Below, in pieces: positions 17,495 through 26,552 of a stretch of DNA of 64,000 nucleotides. The position numbers and the translations under genes were made by a program. Source of the stretch: DAIPXZ01 sp036782995 (GTDB taxonomy: Bacteria > Bacillota > Clostridia > Saccharofermentanales > Saccharofermentanaceae); NCBI GenBank assembly GCA_036782995.1, contig DAIPXZ010000004.1, forward strand, positions 62,001 through 126,000, in the 5' to 3' direction. The first letter of the stretch is position 1; each line of letters begins with the position of its first letter. The notes under the pieces are model-generated. The model was not told the DNA's origin. It did no database searches and saw only the letters and a list, made by a program, of their open reading frames with translations.

Positions 17495-18526
17495 TTATCT
17501 GAACTGACGCAAGAAACGGACGTCATTTTCATAGAGCAAACGAATATCATCGATGCCAAAACGGCCCATTGCCGTACGTTCCACACCGATACCGAAAGCA
17601 AATCCACTATAGATTTTTGAATCAATACCACAACCCTCGAGCACTTCCGGATGAACCATACCAGCACCGAGCACTTCAATCCAACCTTCGTTTTTGCAAA
17701 CACGACATCCTTTGCCGCCACATGCCCAGCAAGTCAAATCAACTTCGCAAGAAGGTTCTGTAAACGGGAAATGGTGCGGACGAAGACGGATTTTCGTATC
17801 CTCGCCGAAAAGCTTTTTGGCAAATAACTGCAATGACCCAATTAAGTCACCCATGGTTACACCCTTATCAACGACCAATCCCTCGATTTGATGGAATATC
17901 GGTGAATGCGTACTGTCGAGCGTATCTGTACGATATACTTTTCCAGCGCTGATAATCTTTATCGGCGGACGCTGCTTCTCCATAACACGTATTTGTACCG
18001 GAGATGTCTGCGTACGTAAAAGGATAGAATCCGTAATGTAGAAAGTATCCTGTGTATCACGTGCAGGGTGTCCCTGAGGTAAACGAAGCTTTTCAAAGTT
18101 GTATTCGTCAAGCTCAACTTCCGGACCTTCAGCTATGGAATAACCAAGGCCGAGGAAAATATCACAAATCTCATTGATGGCCATGTAAAGCGGATGACGT
18201 CCGCCGACGGAAATGCCCTTACCCGGAAGCGTCACATCAATGACCTCTCGAGCTAATGCCTCTTCTTTTTCCTTCTTCGATAGAGACTCCGTAATAGCGT
18301 CCAAAGCAGTTTCTATATGAGCACGAACTTCATTTGCAAGCTGTCCGACGATTGGGCGCTCTTCAGGGGAAAGCCCTCCCATTCCACGCAATACCGAGGT
18401 CAACTCACCCTTTTTCCCGAGGAAACGAACACGAATATCGTTCGCTTCATTCATTGTGGAAATGGTTTTCGATGCCTCATCAAATGAGTTCTCTATGTTC
18501 ACCAATGATTCCTTAATAGCGTTCAT
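17495..18526 (-). CDS. pheS: Phenylalanine-tRNA ligase alpha subunit
   Basis: Class II catalytic subunit, 343 residues. An N-terminal coiled-coil region is followed by the core with motif 2 (KVYRTDTLDSTHSPIFHQIE) and motif 3 (GFAFGIGVERTAMGRFGIDD). The start at 18526 is chosen because GGAGG lies 7 bases upstream and the length then matches the family; an upstream extension of 23 codons is unlikely. It pairs with pheT immediately downstream. Confidence 0.97.
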   Translation of the reverse strand: MNAIKESLVNIENSFDEASKTISTMNEANDIRVRFLGKKGELTSVLRGMGGLSPEERPIVGQLANEVRAHIETALDAITESLSKKEKEEALAREVIDVTLPGKGISVGGRHPLYMAINEICDIFLGLGYSIAEGPEVELDEYNFEKLRLPQGHPARDTQDTFYITDSILLRTQTSPVQIRVMEKQRPPIKIISAGKVYRTDTLDSTHSPIFHQIEGLVVDKGVTMGDLIGSLQLFAKKLFGEDTKIRLRPHHFPFTEPSCEVDLTCWACGGKGCRVCKNEGWIEVLGAGMVHPEVLEGCGIDSKIYSGFAFGIGVERTAMGRFGIDDIRLLYENDVRFLRQFR

Positions 18527-18626
18527 TCTTTGTTCCTCCATGTGAACCAATAACGTTGCTAAAACAGGACAATAAAACGCCGCAAATGCAATCATTGCAA
18601 GTCATTCAATGCCTAAAAAGCAACGT

Positions 18627-19292
18627 TTAAATCATATCATTGTAAAATGTGGCTGTAAAGTATGGGTTTTCCATTTTTTCCTTACGAATCGTAGTCGAAG
18701 CGCCGTGTCCCGGATAGCAAATTATGCGTTCGTCTAAATCGGCAAGAAGTGCCAGTGAGTGCCTCATATCTGAATCGGACCCGCCTAAATCGGTGCGACC
18801 GATGCTGCCAGCAAAAAGGGTGTCACCGGTGAAAAGATATTCTTGTGTCGATGGAGAAGAAAAAGAGAAAAGAATGGATACCGAGCCAGGTGTATGGCCA
18901 GGTGTCGAAATCACGCGTATCGAGAAATCCTCATCGGTAGCCATTTGAAAATCAGCAGCCGTGTAGAAATCATTTTCTTCCATGTAGCACACTGGAGTTT
19001 TCACATCCATGCAACGCATAAAATCGCCGGAACCATTTTTTCCGGCATCCCGTAGAAGTGCTTCATCTTTTCTGGAAATCAATAAAGGGCTACCTGTATA
19101 TTCAACCATTCGATCTGCTTCTGTCACATGATCGAAATGTCCGTGCGTACAGAAAATCGCCCGAATCTGATACGATTCGAGACCAAGTGTATCAATTGGA
19201 ACACAGGGGTCAATGATGAAGCAATCTTTTCCCATGATGATGGCATACATATTCGCTTGCAAAGGACCAAGAGGATAAGTACGAATCTCCAT
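18627..19292 (-). CDS. MBL-fold hydrolase, glyoxalase II-like
   Basis: 221-residue metallo-beta-lactamase-fold protein. Metal ligands are visible in THGHFDHV (HxHxDH), the His of ISTPGHTPGSVSI, the Asp of LFTGDTLFAGSIGRTD and the closing His of CYPGHG. This single-domain, YcbL-like group has thioesterase or general hydrolase activity. It lies between a degenerate methylglyoxal synthase and pheS; a methylglyoxal link is suggestive but unproven. Confidence 0.85.
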   Translation of the reverse strand: MEIRTYPLGPLQANMYAIIMGKDCFIIDPCVPIDTLGLESYQIRAIFCTHGHFDHVTEADRMVEYTGSPLLISRKDEALLRDAGKNGSGDFMRCMDVKTPVCYMEENDFYTAADFQMATDEDFSIRVISTPGHTPGSVSILFSFSSPSTQEYLFTGDTLFAGSIGRTDLGGSDSDMRHSLALLADLDERIICYPGHGASTTIRKEKMENPYFTATFYNDMI

Positions 19293-19316
19293 GAGACCTC
19301 CTATTAAGCCAATGAA

Positions 19317-19718
19317 TCAATAATTTACATCCCGAACCAATTCACGCCAATCCAAATCACCGCGGTCAATTGCTAAAATCAATATCTCCGCACTGGCCAG
19401 GTTTGTCGCATAAGGAATGCTGTTATAGTCACATGCTTTTAGCAAAGGATTCGGAATATCATATGCATTGTCTTGTGTATCACGCAAATAAATAACGCAG
19501 TCAATTTCATTGAAAGAAGCACGCGATGCCAATTGATCGAAGCCACCAGAATAATCTGTAGAAATACCCATGACGTCTAAATCGGCCAGAGATTCCAAAA
19601 GCATCGCGGTGTTATGAATGGATACAAGAGAATGTTTTGCGAGAAGTTGGCGGTAAGCGATACAGAAGTTAACAAGAAGTTCATTCTTACGATTATCAGC
19701 CAGAACAGCAATCTTCAT
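19317..19718 (-). CDS. Methylglyoxal synthase homologue with lost active-site residues
   Basis: 133 residues, clearly of the MgsA fold: MKIAVLADNRKNELLVNFC at the start, SFNEIDCVIYLRD in the middle and SIPYATNLASAEILI near the end. The active site is altered. The phosphate-binding GTTG loop reads HNTA. The GGDQQ motif reads GGFDQ, so the catalytic Asp position is Phe. The PHEPD histidine is replaced (YDIPN). It probably does not make methylglyoxal from dihydroxyacetone phosphate. In related Clostridia mgsA ends the mre-min-rodA locus, which matches its place after mrdA. The start at 19718 follows family alignment; a longer 5' frame has no support. Confidence 0.75.
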   Translation of the reverse strand: MKIAVLADNRKNELLVNFCIAYRQLLAKHSLVSIHNTAMLLESLADLDVMGISTDYSGGFDQLASRASFNEIDCVIYLRDTQDNAYDIPNPLLKACDYNSIPYATNLASAEILILAIDRGDLDWRELVRDVNY

Positions 19719-19796
19719 TTTGCTAAGCCCCCAACATTTATTTCCTTCTATTGTACAAATAGATTGACAAAACTGCAACAAAAATTAAGCAAAATG

Positions 19797-22145
19797 TTAT
19801 TCTTCGGATGGCACATCCGATGGTGATGCCGGAACAGGTGTAATGTCAATAACGATATCGCCGATGACAGGACTTGAATCATAGGGAGCACCTGTACTTG
19901 GGTCCGGAATACCGAAATATGCCAGCATCAGCTTCTTTGCAATAATTGCAGTTGAAGAACCCCACTCACCCTTTTCAACCACCAAAGCAATTGCGATTTG
20001 CGGGTCGTCTGCCGGTGCATAACAAACGAACAAGCCGTTCGAATATTCCATGTTTATGGATTCCAAACCTGTTTCTGCCGTTCCTGTCTTACACGCAAGT
20101 GATATCGGAAAATCTCCGAGATAATCGTACGCGGTACCCATTTCGGAATTACCTACAGCAATCATGCCTTCACGAATCGCCGCCAGGTTCTCTTCATTCA
20201 AATTGAGTGATACCGAGTCTGTTCCGCCTGAATACAATATCGATCCGTCATCGGCGATTACTTCATCGATAACATGTGGAGTAACCAGCTGATTTGTCGC
20301 CAAAGCTGCCGTATATCGTGCTAACTGTAAAATCGTAAATGCGTTATCGAATTGTCCGATAGCCGTCTGTGCTGTATCAGCAACAAACCACGTCTTGTCA
20401 TACTCTTCCACTCGAAGTAGTCTTTTCGTTTCACGGCTGGCACGAATACCCGTCGTTTCACCTGGGAGATCAATCCCTGTCAATTCTCCGAGACCCAGAA
20501 GCTCACCCATTGCATCAATGCTGTCAATTCCGGTTTGCACGCCGAGCTTTTGGAAATAGATATTACACGACGTAGCAAGACCACTTCTCAAAGACAAGAG
20601 GCCGTGTCCGCCATCCGGTCTTTCCAAACAAGTCCATTCATGTCCACCGATATCCACTGGACTCTCACAAGTAATAACATTATATCCGGGAGTAATCACA
20701 CCAGATTCCAAAGCCGCAAGAGCCGTTACCATTTTAAATGTAGAACCAGGTGCATATTGTGACATAAACGCGCGATTCCAAAGTGGCATATCTACTGCCG
20801 TGATAGATTCATATTCACCGACACCAAGATAGTATTCCACCTGCTCTTCCGCTTGTCGGTCATTTTCCATAGAAAGAACGAAGTGACTCGGATCAAAATC
20901 TGGATATGAGCCCATAGCAATAACCGCACCATTATGTACATCCAGCATAACAAAAGCTCCGGCCGAAGCCGTTGCATATCCCGTCGGATCGCTCGCCTCT
21001 GCCTGTTCAGCCGCGGCAATATAGTCTTTAATTGCATTAATTCCAACTTGTTGAACATCGGAATCAATGGTTAATTTTACCGTCGCACCAGGTACTGGAT
21101 CCATGCCCCATGACTCGTCATAAAAAACACCATTTTCTCCATCTGTCGACCATATATTATATGGCATTTGGCCGTATTGGCCATGCAAATACCGCTCCAT
21201 TTGTGATTCGACACCTGCCTGACCCACGATATCAGACGAAGTATATCCGAGGTTTTCCAGTTCTACCAAACGTTCTTGTGAAATCTTTCCAACATAACCA
21301 ACAACGTGGGAAGCGGCCTTTGCTAGCGGCGTGTAAACACGACGATATTCTTTTCCTGCGATTAAACCCATATATCTGTAGTTTTGTTCCAGTAATATAC
21401 TGAGCAGTTCTTCGGGAACATCTTTGGCTATTACAATCGGCGTTCCCGTTTGAAATGCCCAGTTATCCAGGTATATCTGGTAACGAAGCTTGACGATTCG
21501 ATATGCATCCGCTTCGCTATATGACTCATCCACTTTAAAAAGGCGACGCAAATATAGGAAGAAAACTTGCGGATCTTGTTTCACGTAGCTGTCCGAATAA
21601 GTAACAATCGTATTCTGATTTGCTTCGGTTAAGGCAAAAAGATTACGATTTGTCTGCCATATAGCAATTTCTTCTTCAGACTTAAGAAATGTATACGGAT
21701 CAAGAGAAAAATACGTATTTAAATCTTCAACTGGAAGACAGTTATATTGATCAAAGAGGTTTGAAAGCTCCAAAAGCATGGCATTAAGGTCTGCATCTTC
21801 CATTCCGGCATATGCAATCATTAACGTGTTTACACTTTCTGTTGTTGCCAAAATTCGACCTTCACTGTCAATAATGTCACCACGGGGTGCCGGAATACTG
21901 TATTGTCGAGCAACGCCTTGGGATTCCGCAGAAATGGTCTTCGAATAACCGGAGAATTGTAAAGAGGTCGTCATAATCAAAATAGTGATTCCGAGTACAA
22001 CAAAAATTCCGCCGAGCACGAAGTAACGGCTAGTAATACAAGCTAAAATAACATCTTTCCAAGAATGTGATTCGAACGTTACACTACTATCGACAGAATC
22101 CTCGTCAAATACATAAATGCCGTCATCCTTTAACTTCTTTGCCAT
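19797..22145 (-). CDS. mrdA: Penicillin-binding protein 2, elongation transpeptidase
   Basis: Class B PBP that crosslinks peptidoglycan in side-wall growth. 782 residues with an N-terminal membrane helix (about 40-65), a dimerisation domain (ARQYSIPAPRGDIIDSEGR) and a transpeptidase domain with catalytic S468 in SQYAPGSTFK, S526-C-N528 and K686-T-G688. It overlaps mreD by 16 bases and has GGAGGATAA before the ATG. An acidic, proline-rich tail follows the domain. Confidence 0.95.
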   Translation of the reverse strand: MAKKLKDDGIYVFDEDSVDSSVTFESHSWKDVILACITSRYFVLGGIFVVLGITILIMTTSLQFSGYSKTISAESQGVARQYSIPAPRGDIIDSEGRILATTESVNTLMIAYAGMEDADLNAMLLELSNLFDQYNCLPVEDLNTYFSLDPYTFLKSEEEIAIWQTNRNLFALTEANQNTIVTYSDSYVKQDPQVFFLYLRRLFKVDESYSEADAYRIVKLRYQIYLDNWAFQTGTPIVIAKDVPEELLSILLEQNYRYMGLIAGKEYRRVYTPLAKAASHVVGYVGKISQERLVELENLGYTSSDIVGQAGVESQMERYLHGQYGQMPYNIWSTDGENGVFYDESWGMDPVPGATVKLTIDSDVQQVGINAIKDYIAAAEQAEASDPTGYATASAGAFVMLDVHNGAVIAMGSYPDFDPSHFVLSMENDRQAEEQVEYYLGVGEYESITAVDMPLWNRAFMSQYAPGSTFKMVTALAALESGVITPGYNVITCESPVDIGGHEWTCLERPDGGHGLLSLRSGLATSCNIYFQKLGVQTGIDSIDAMGELLGLGELTGIDLPGETTGIRASRETKRLLRVEEYDKTWFVADTAQTAIGQFDNAFTILQLARYTAALATNQLVTPHVIDEVIADDGSILYSGGTDSVSLNLNEENLAAIREGMIAVGNSEMGTAYDYLGDFPISLACKTGTAETGLESINMEYSNGLFVCYAPADDPQIAIALVVEKGEWGSSTAIIAKKLMLAYFGIPDPSTGAPYDSSPVIGDIVIDITPVPASPSDVPSEE

Positions 22146-22747
22146 TCGTTATCCTCCATACTATATCCGTCGACCAAAGAATGATGGACTCCATTCTTAT
22201 ATGGACCAGCAAAGCGAAGCAAAAGCAATATCGGAACGGCACACAGCAAATTAACGAGAAGCTGTGGTAATAGGCTATCCACAATAATATATTTGAACGT
22301 GTGGTATTCTGATTGCGGATTCATTACGGCAAGAGCAATAAACGAAGCAATATGTCCAATGAAACAATAAAGCATCGTAAAAATCATCACCTGAAGCAAT
22401 CCCAAGAAAAGTTTCTTTTGAAAGCGACGACGGAAAAAGAGTGATGCACCGATTCCGATATACATAAATACAAGCATACCGATCCCCAAAACAGCTGTCG
22501 GTTCACGGTCAATACTACCTAATGCGGGTCCGGAGAAGTAATCACGTAAGAAGCCAATGATCAATCCGATAACCGCACCTTCCACAGATCCAAAAAGATA
22601 TCCGGTTAATACCACAAGAATTAACATGAAATCAGCAGTTCTTCCAAATAATGAAAAGGTTTGCGAAAAGGTAACCTGAATACAGGCACACGTCATAATG
22701 AAGAGTGCATATACCACAATCTGACGAACCCTTTCACCTTTTTTCAT
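22130..22747 (-). CDS. mreD: Rod-shape determining protein MreD
   Basis: 205-residue integral membrane protein with about five to six helices (VVYALFIMTCACIQVTFSQ at the start; EGAVIGLIIGFLRDYFSG is the typical MreD central motif). It starts 1 base after the mreC stop, using GGAGG inside the mreC end. It acts with MreC and PBP2 in the elongasome. Confidence 0.9.
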   Translation of the reverse strand: MKKGERVRQIVVYALFIMTCACIQVTFSQTFSLFGRTADFMLILVVLTGYLFGSVEGAVIGLIIGFLRDYFSGPALGSIDREPTAVLGIGMLVFMYIGIGASLFFRRRFQKKLFLGLLQVMIFTMLYCFIGHIASFIALAVMNPQSEYHTFKYIIVDSLLPQLLVNLLCAVPILLLLRFAGPYKNGVHHSLVDGYSMEDNEWQRS

Positions 22748-22748
22748 G

Positions 22749-23819
22749 CTATCCGTTTCCTCCCGTTTCGGTACTGATCGTGGGATCGGAGCCAGTCGTG
22801 GAAGAATCCTGCGGTAATACCGTGTCAATCGGAACACTATACGGCGCTACGTCATCGGTACCAGAAGGCAGAGTTGGATCTGCCGGAATTATCGATGAAG
22901 GATCAATTGTCGATGGAACCGTTTCATCCGGTAGCAGTGGATTGGTCTCTTCATTATCAATGTCCTCATCGTCATCATCTTCTCGTCCAGGAACCATGAT
23001 AAATACATCCTTGATGTCAGATATTGACACATAAGGACGTAATACAGCGCTCGGATTCAATTCGTCACTGTAATCCACTGATTCAATTACACCAATCGGT
23101 ATGCCCGCCGGAAATAGACCGCCGTCACCACTTGTGACTAATTCATCACCTACGTTAAGAATGACATTGGTCGGGATTTGTGAAATACGACAAAGGCCTT
23201 CATTTTTGAGGTTAATGTCTCCTGTCACACGCACTACAGCACCATTTACGGTGTTTACTTTCGCGCTTACGGCAAATCCTTCATGTAATATTGGTAGTAT
23301 CTTCGAAGAGTTCGGATCCGTCTCCAAAACACGTCCGACCAGATTCATACGAGCATCCACAACCGCATAAGAATTCGCTTCCGCGTCAATGCCATTATCT
23401 GTACCAACATTAACTCTCATGACACTAAACCATTCATCCGCTTCACGTGTCAAAATAGATGCGCCGTAAATATGATAGTTCTCAAATGAATCTTGGATGG
23501 AAAAAGCTTCTCTCAATTCCTCCCAACGAAGTCTAGCTTCCTCGCCTTGGGCAACTTCATACTCCAGCTCGGCAATTTCAGCCTTTAATTCTTCATTTTC
23601 TTGTCTGATTTCCATACCTTCCGCTATCGCAGAATGAAAATCGGAAATCTTTGTACCGATTGCTTGAAATCCTTTCTGAATCGGATCCACTACGTAAGAA
23701 ATCGGCGTAGTAATATTCGCAAGGGGGCTCCCTGGTATCGCGCTGAAAATAATCAGTGCAATAATCAGCAGCGATGCCATCGCCAAAATAATGAGTTTAT
23801 TTGCAAAAAACTTCTTCAC
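22749..23819 (-). CDS. mreC: Rod-shape determining protein MreC
   Basis: 356 residues: one N-terminal membrane helix (LIILAMASLLIIALIIFSAI), a coiled coil (about 65-105, IRQENEELKAEIAELEYE) and the paired beta-barrel domain (NVGTDNGID, GRVLETDPNSSKILPI, TSGDGGLFPAGIPIGVI). A long acidic, Pro/Ser/Thr-rich tail of about 80 residues is unusual. The start is GTG at 23819, preceded by AAAGGTG. The normal partner mreB, usually just upstream, is absent here. Confidence 0.92.
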   Translation of the reverse strand: MKKFFANKLIILAMASLLIIALIIFSAIPGSPLANITTPISYVVDPIQKGFQAIGTKISDFHSAIAEGMEIRQENEELKAEIAELEYEVAQGEEARLRWEELREAFSIQDSFENYHIYGASILTREADEWFSVMRVNVGTDNGIDAEANSYAVVDARMNLVGRVLETDPNSSKILPILHEGFAVSAKVNTVNGAVVRVTGDINLKNEGLCRISQIPTNVILNVGDELVTSGDGGLFPAGIPIGVIESVDYSDELNPSAVLRPYVSISDIKDVFIMVPGREDDDDEDIDNEETNPLLPDETVPSTIDPSSIIPADPTLPSGTDDVAPYSVPIDTVLPQDSSTTGSDPTISTETGGNG

Positions 23820-23888
23820 AGTGTTCACCTTTAGAATGCAGCTTCTTTTTCGTTGAGAGTATACCACAATTCGTTTATGACTTCTCGC

Positions 23889-24584
23889 TTATGGAATAAA
23901 ACCCAAGGTTTTCATGCTAACGGATTGGTGATTACCGACAATGATATGATCCACCACATCGATTCCAATAAAGGCACCAGCAGAAAACAAAGACGTGGTT
24001 GCTTTGATATCTTCGTTACTCGGTTCCGGATCGCCGCTTGGATGATTATGTGCCACAATAATCGCAGCAGCATTTGCTTTAATCGCATCTCGAAAAATCT
24101 CGCGCGGATAAATGCCTGTCGAAGAAAGCCCCCCGGATGATGCAACAACATGCCGAATGACATTATGTCTTGTATTCAATATTGCTATATGTATTTCTTC
24201 ATGTGTTAAGTCTTTCATTTTATCTTCGAAATAAGCAATGGCAGCTGTGACATCGGTAAGCTTTGTGTTATCCCATAAATGCCCGCCAGAAGTGGCACGT
24301 CTCCCAAGTTCGAGTGCTGCCATAATTGTAATTGCTTTCACACGACCAATGCCCTTGCAGTGCATCAGCTCATCTAGTGACATATCCATGATTGCTTGTA
24401 TCCCCGACACACCTTCATTCATACAAAGAAGCTCATTTGCCACTTCAACGGAAGAAGCCCCGCTTCTTCCAGTTTTCATCAATATAGCCAAGAGTTCTGC
24501 ATCAGAAAGAAACTTTGCGCCATATTCTTCAAGTCTTTCATATGGTCGAACGGATAACGGTAGTTTTTGAATGGTTGTAGTCAT
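23889..24584 (-). CDS. radC: RadC-family JAMM/MPN protein
   Basis: 231 residues with an N-terminal helix-hairpin-helix region (ELMHCKGIGRVKAITIMAA) and a JAMM metalloprotease-like domain with HNHPSGDPEPSNED. RadC function is uncertain; the old DNA-repair name is historical. It is upstream of mreC, the normal place in Bacillota, but mreB is missing between them. GGAGGGAAT precedes the ATG. Confidence 0.92.
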   Translation of the reverse strand: MTTTIQKLPLSVRPYERLEEYGAKFLSDAELLAILMKTGRSGASSVEVANELLCMNEGVSGIQAIMDMSLDELMHCKGIGRVKAITIMAALELGRRATSGGHLWDNTKLTDVTAAIAYFEDKMKDLTHEEIHIAILNTRHNVIRHVVASSGGLSSTGIYPREIFRDAIKANAAAIIVAHNHPSGDPEPSNEDIKATTSLFSAGAFIGIDVVDHIIVGNHQSVSMKTLGFIP

Positions 24585-24595
24585 ATTCCCTCCAA

Positions 24596-24650
24596 TAAAA
24601 AACCCGTCTGTTCAGTGAAAGATTGTATTTTCTTTCACCAACAAACGGGT
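24596..24650 (-). terminator. Intrinsic terminator upstream of radC
   Basis: On the minus strand ACCCGTTTGTTGGTGAAAG pairs imperfectly with CTTTCACTGAACAGACGGGT, then TTTTTT. It ends the unit of the SEC-C protein gene. Confidence 0.8.
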
Positions 24651-24722
24651 ATTTACACAAATTTATTTATATACTAATTAATCCATTTACCTTACATCAC
24701 GTATTCACGCAATGTAATTTCA

Positions 24723-25244
24723 TCAGGCGTTTTTACCGCAGCACTTCTTGTACTTCTTGCCGCTTCCGCACGGGCAAGGATCATTACGACCGATTTTTTC
24801 CGAGTGCGCAATAATTGAGTCACGATATTGACGCGTAATCTCGAGTCTTTTCTCTGCGTCAAGAATGTTTTCCCAGCTCTTTAACTCATAAAGCCAAGAT
24901 GCCTTTGCTTCATGCATGTTGAAATAGAGCTTCTCATAATCGATATCTAAAGAGATATCCGTATCGTCTTCGACCGATTTATAGTCTATTTCCTTCTTCA
25001 AGCTCGATGCTACGCCCTCAAGAAATCCGACAAAGACTTCCATTTCCTTTTCAGTATCAAATCCGAGAGTCTTTGCCATATCGATTGCCTTGCCGGAAAG
25101 CAAGTCCTTATTATCCGGATACTTCGACAAAATCATATCATAGGCTTCTTTTTCGACTTGATAGTAGCGAGAAATGTATGCCTTGTAAGCATCCTCGTTT
25201 TCGACAGTTTCAGATCTATTTGTCCACGTTTCATAATAGGACAT
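24723..25244 (-). CDS. SEC-C motif protein of unknown function
   Basis: 173 residues: an acidic helical body followed by a C-terminal zinc-binding tail GRNDPCPCGSGKKYKKCC, almost identical to the tail of SecA in this window. SEC-C modules are found on many proteins and are thought to mediate binding to ribosomes or partners through zinc. No catalytic domain is seen. It has its own strong terminator downstream. Confidence 0.7.
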   Translation of the reverse strand: MSYYETWTNRSETVENEDAYKAYISRYYQVEKEAYDMILSKYPDNKDLLSGKAIDMAKTLGFDTEKEMEVFVGFLEGVASSLKKEIDYKSVEDDTDISLDIDYEKLYFNMHEAKASWLYELKSWENILDAEKRLEITRQYRDSIIAHSEKIGRNDPCPCGSGKKYKKCCGKNA

Positions 25245-25273
25245 TGTTATATACCTCCATCAAAATAATGATT

Positions 25274-26470
25274 TCAAAGTTTTGCAGCAATCGCTTTCAG
25301 GAAATCTTCCGTATTCACAACTTGCTTATTCGGATTATCCATGAGCGAAGCTAAGTCGCCGGTAATCGTCCCCTCTTCAATTGTTTGAATCGAAGCCTTC
25401 TCTAGACGATCAGCAAAATCAACCAAATCATTAAGGTTATCCAATTGACCACGTTTTCTCAATGCGCCTGACCAAGCAAACAAGGTAGCCATCGGATTTG
25501 TTGAAGTCGTCTCGCCCTTTAGATAACGATAATAATGACGTGTAACGGTACCATGTGCCGCTTCATATTCATATTTGCCACTTGGGGATACAAGGACGGA
25601 AGTCATCATCGCCAAAGAACCGCAGGCAGAAGCCACCATATCCGACATCACGTCGCCATCATAGTTCTTACATGCCCATAAAATACCGCCCTCTGAACGC
25701 ATAACACGAGCAACCACATCATCAATTAATGTATAGAAGTATGAAATACCGGCTTCTTCAAATTTTGACTTGAATTCTGCGTCAAATACTTCTTGGAATA
25801 TATCCTTAAATCGATGATCGTATGTCTTTGAAATCGTATCCTTTGTTGCGAACCAAAGGTCCTGATGAATATCAAGTGCATACATAAAGCAAGAACGAGC
25901 AAACGCTTCAATGGATGCATCCAGATTGTGCATACCGAGAACAACGCCTGGGCCAGCAAAATCATGAATCTTCTTTACTTCTGTCTTGCCATCTTCATAT
26001 GTCACAACAATCTCAACGGTGGCCTTTCCGCGAACACGCATTTCTGCGTCACGATATACGTCACCATATGCATGACGTGCGAGCGTTATCGGCTTTTTCC
26101 AGCAAGAAACAAAAGGATTAATACCGTTTACAAGAATCGGTGCACGGAAAACGGTACCGTCCAAAATGGCACGAATCGTTCCGTTGGGGCTCTTCCACAT
26201 TTTCTTTAGTTTATATTCATCCATGCGTTGTGCATTCGGAGTAATGGTGGCACACTTCACTGCAACACCCAATTCGTCTGTTCGATTGGCAGCATCTATG
26301 GTTACTTGGTCATTGGTCTCGTCACGGTGAACCAAAGATAAATCATAGTATTCCGTTTTTAAATCAACAAATGGATTAAGAACGATATCCTTAATTTGTT
26401 TCCATATGATTCGAGTCATTTCATCGCCATCCATTTCAACCAATGGCGTCTTCATTTGAATTTTCGTCAT
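25274..26470 (-). CDS. icd: NADP-dependent isocitrate dehydrogenase, eukaryote-like type
   Basis: Oxidative decarboxylation of isocitrate to 2-oxoglutarate. 398 residues match the homodimeric mitochondrial-like group: VEMDGDEMTRIIW at the start, KSPNGTIRAILDGTVFRAPI (phosphorylation-loop region and substrate Ser/Asn/Arg), YDGDVMSDMVA (metal Asp) and AAHGTVTRHY (NADP region). GGGAGG precedes the ATG. It stands between a holA gene and the SEC-C gene. Confidence 0.96.
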   Translation of the reverse strand: MTKIQMKTPLVEMDGDEMTRIIWKQIKDIVLNPFVDLKTEYYDLSLVHRDETNDQVTIDAANRTDELGVAVKCATITPNAQRMDEYKLKKMWKSPNGTIRAILDGTVFRAPILVNGINPFVSCWKKPITLARHAYGDVYRDAEMRVRGKATVEIVVTYEDGKTEVKKIHDFAGPGVVLGMHNLDASIEAFARSCFMYALDIHQDLWFATKDTISKTYDHRFKDIFQEVFDAEFKSKFEEAGISYFYTLIDDVVARVMRSEGGILWACKNYDGDVMSDMVASACGSLAMMTSVLVSPSGKYEYEAAHGTVTRHYYRYLKGETTSTNPMATLFAWSGALRKRGQLDNLNDLVDFADRLEKASIQTIEEGTITGDLASLMDNPNKQVVNTEDFLKAIAAKL

Positions 26471-26552
26471 CGAAATTCCTCCCTTACACTACTAAAAATA
26501 CTAATTGATTCTATCTTAATTGCCATAGTGCGTCAATGAACGAATGCACAAA

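Noticed and set aside
18527..18626. Possible T-box leader for pheST
   Set aside because: Only about 100 bases are available and no specifier-loop, T-box sequence or terminator pair was seen; a short GCAATGATTGC palindrome is the only structure.
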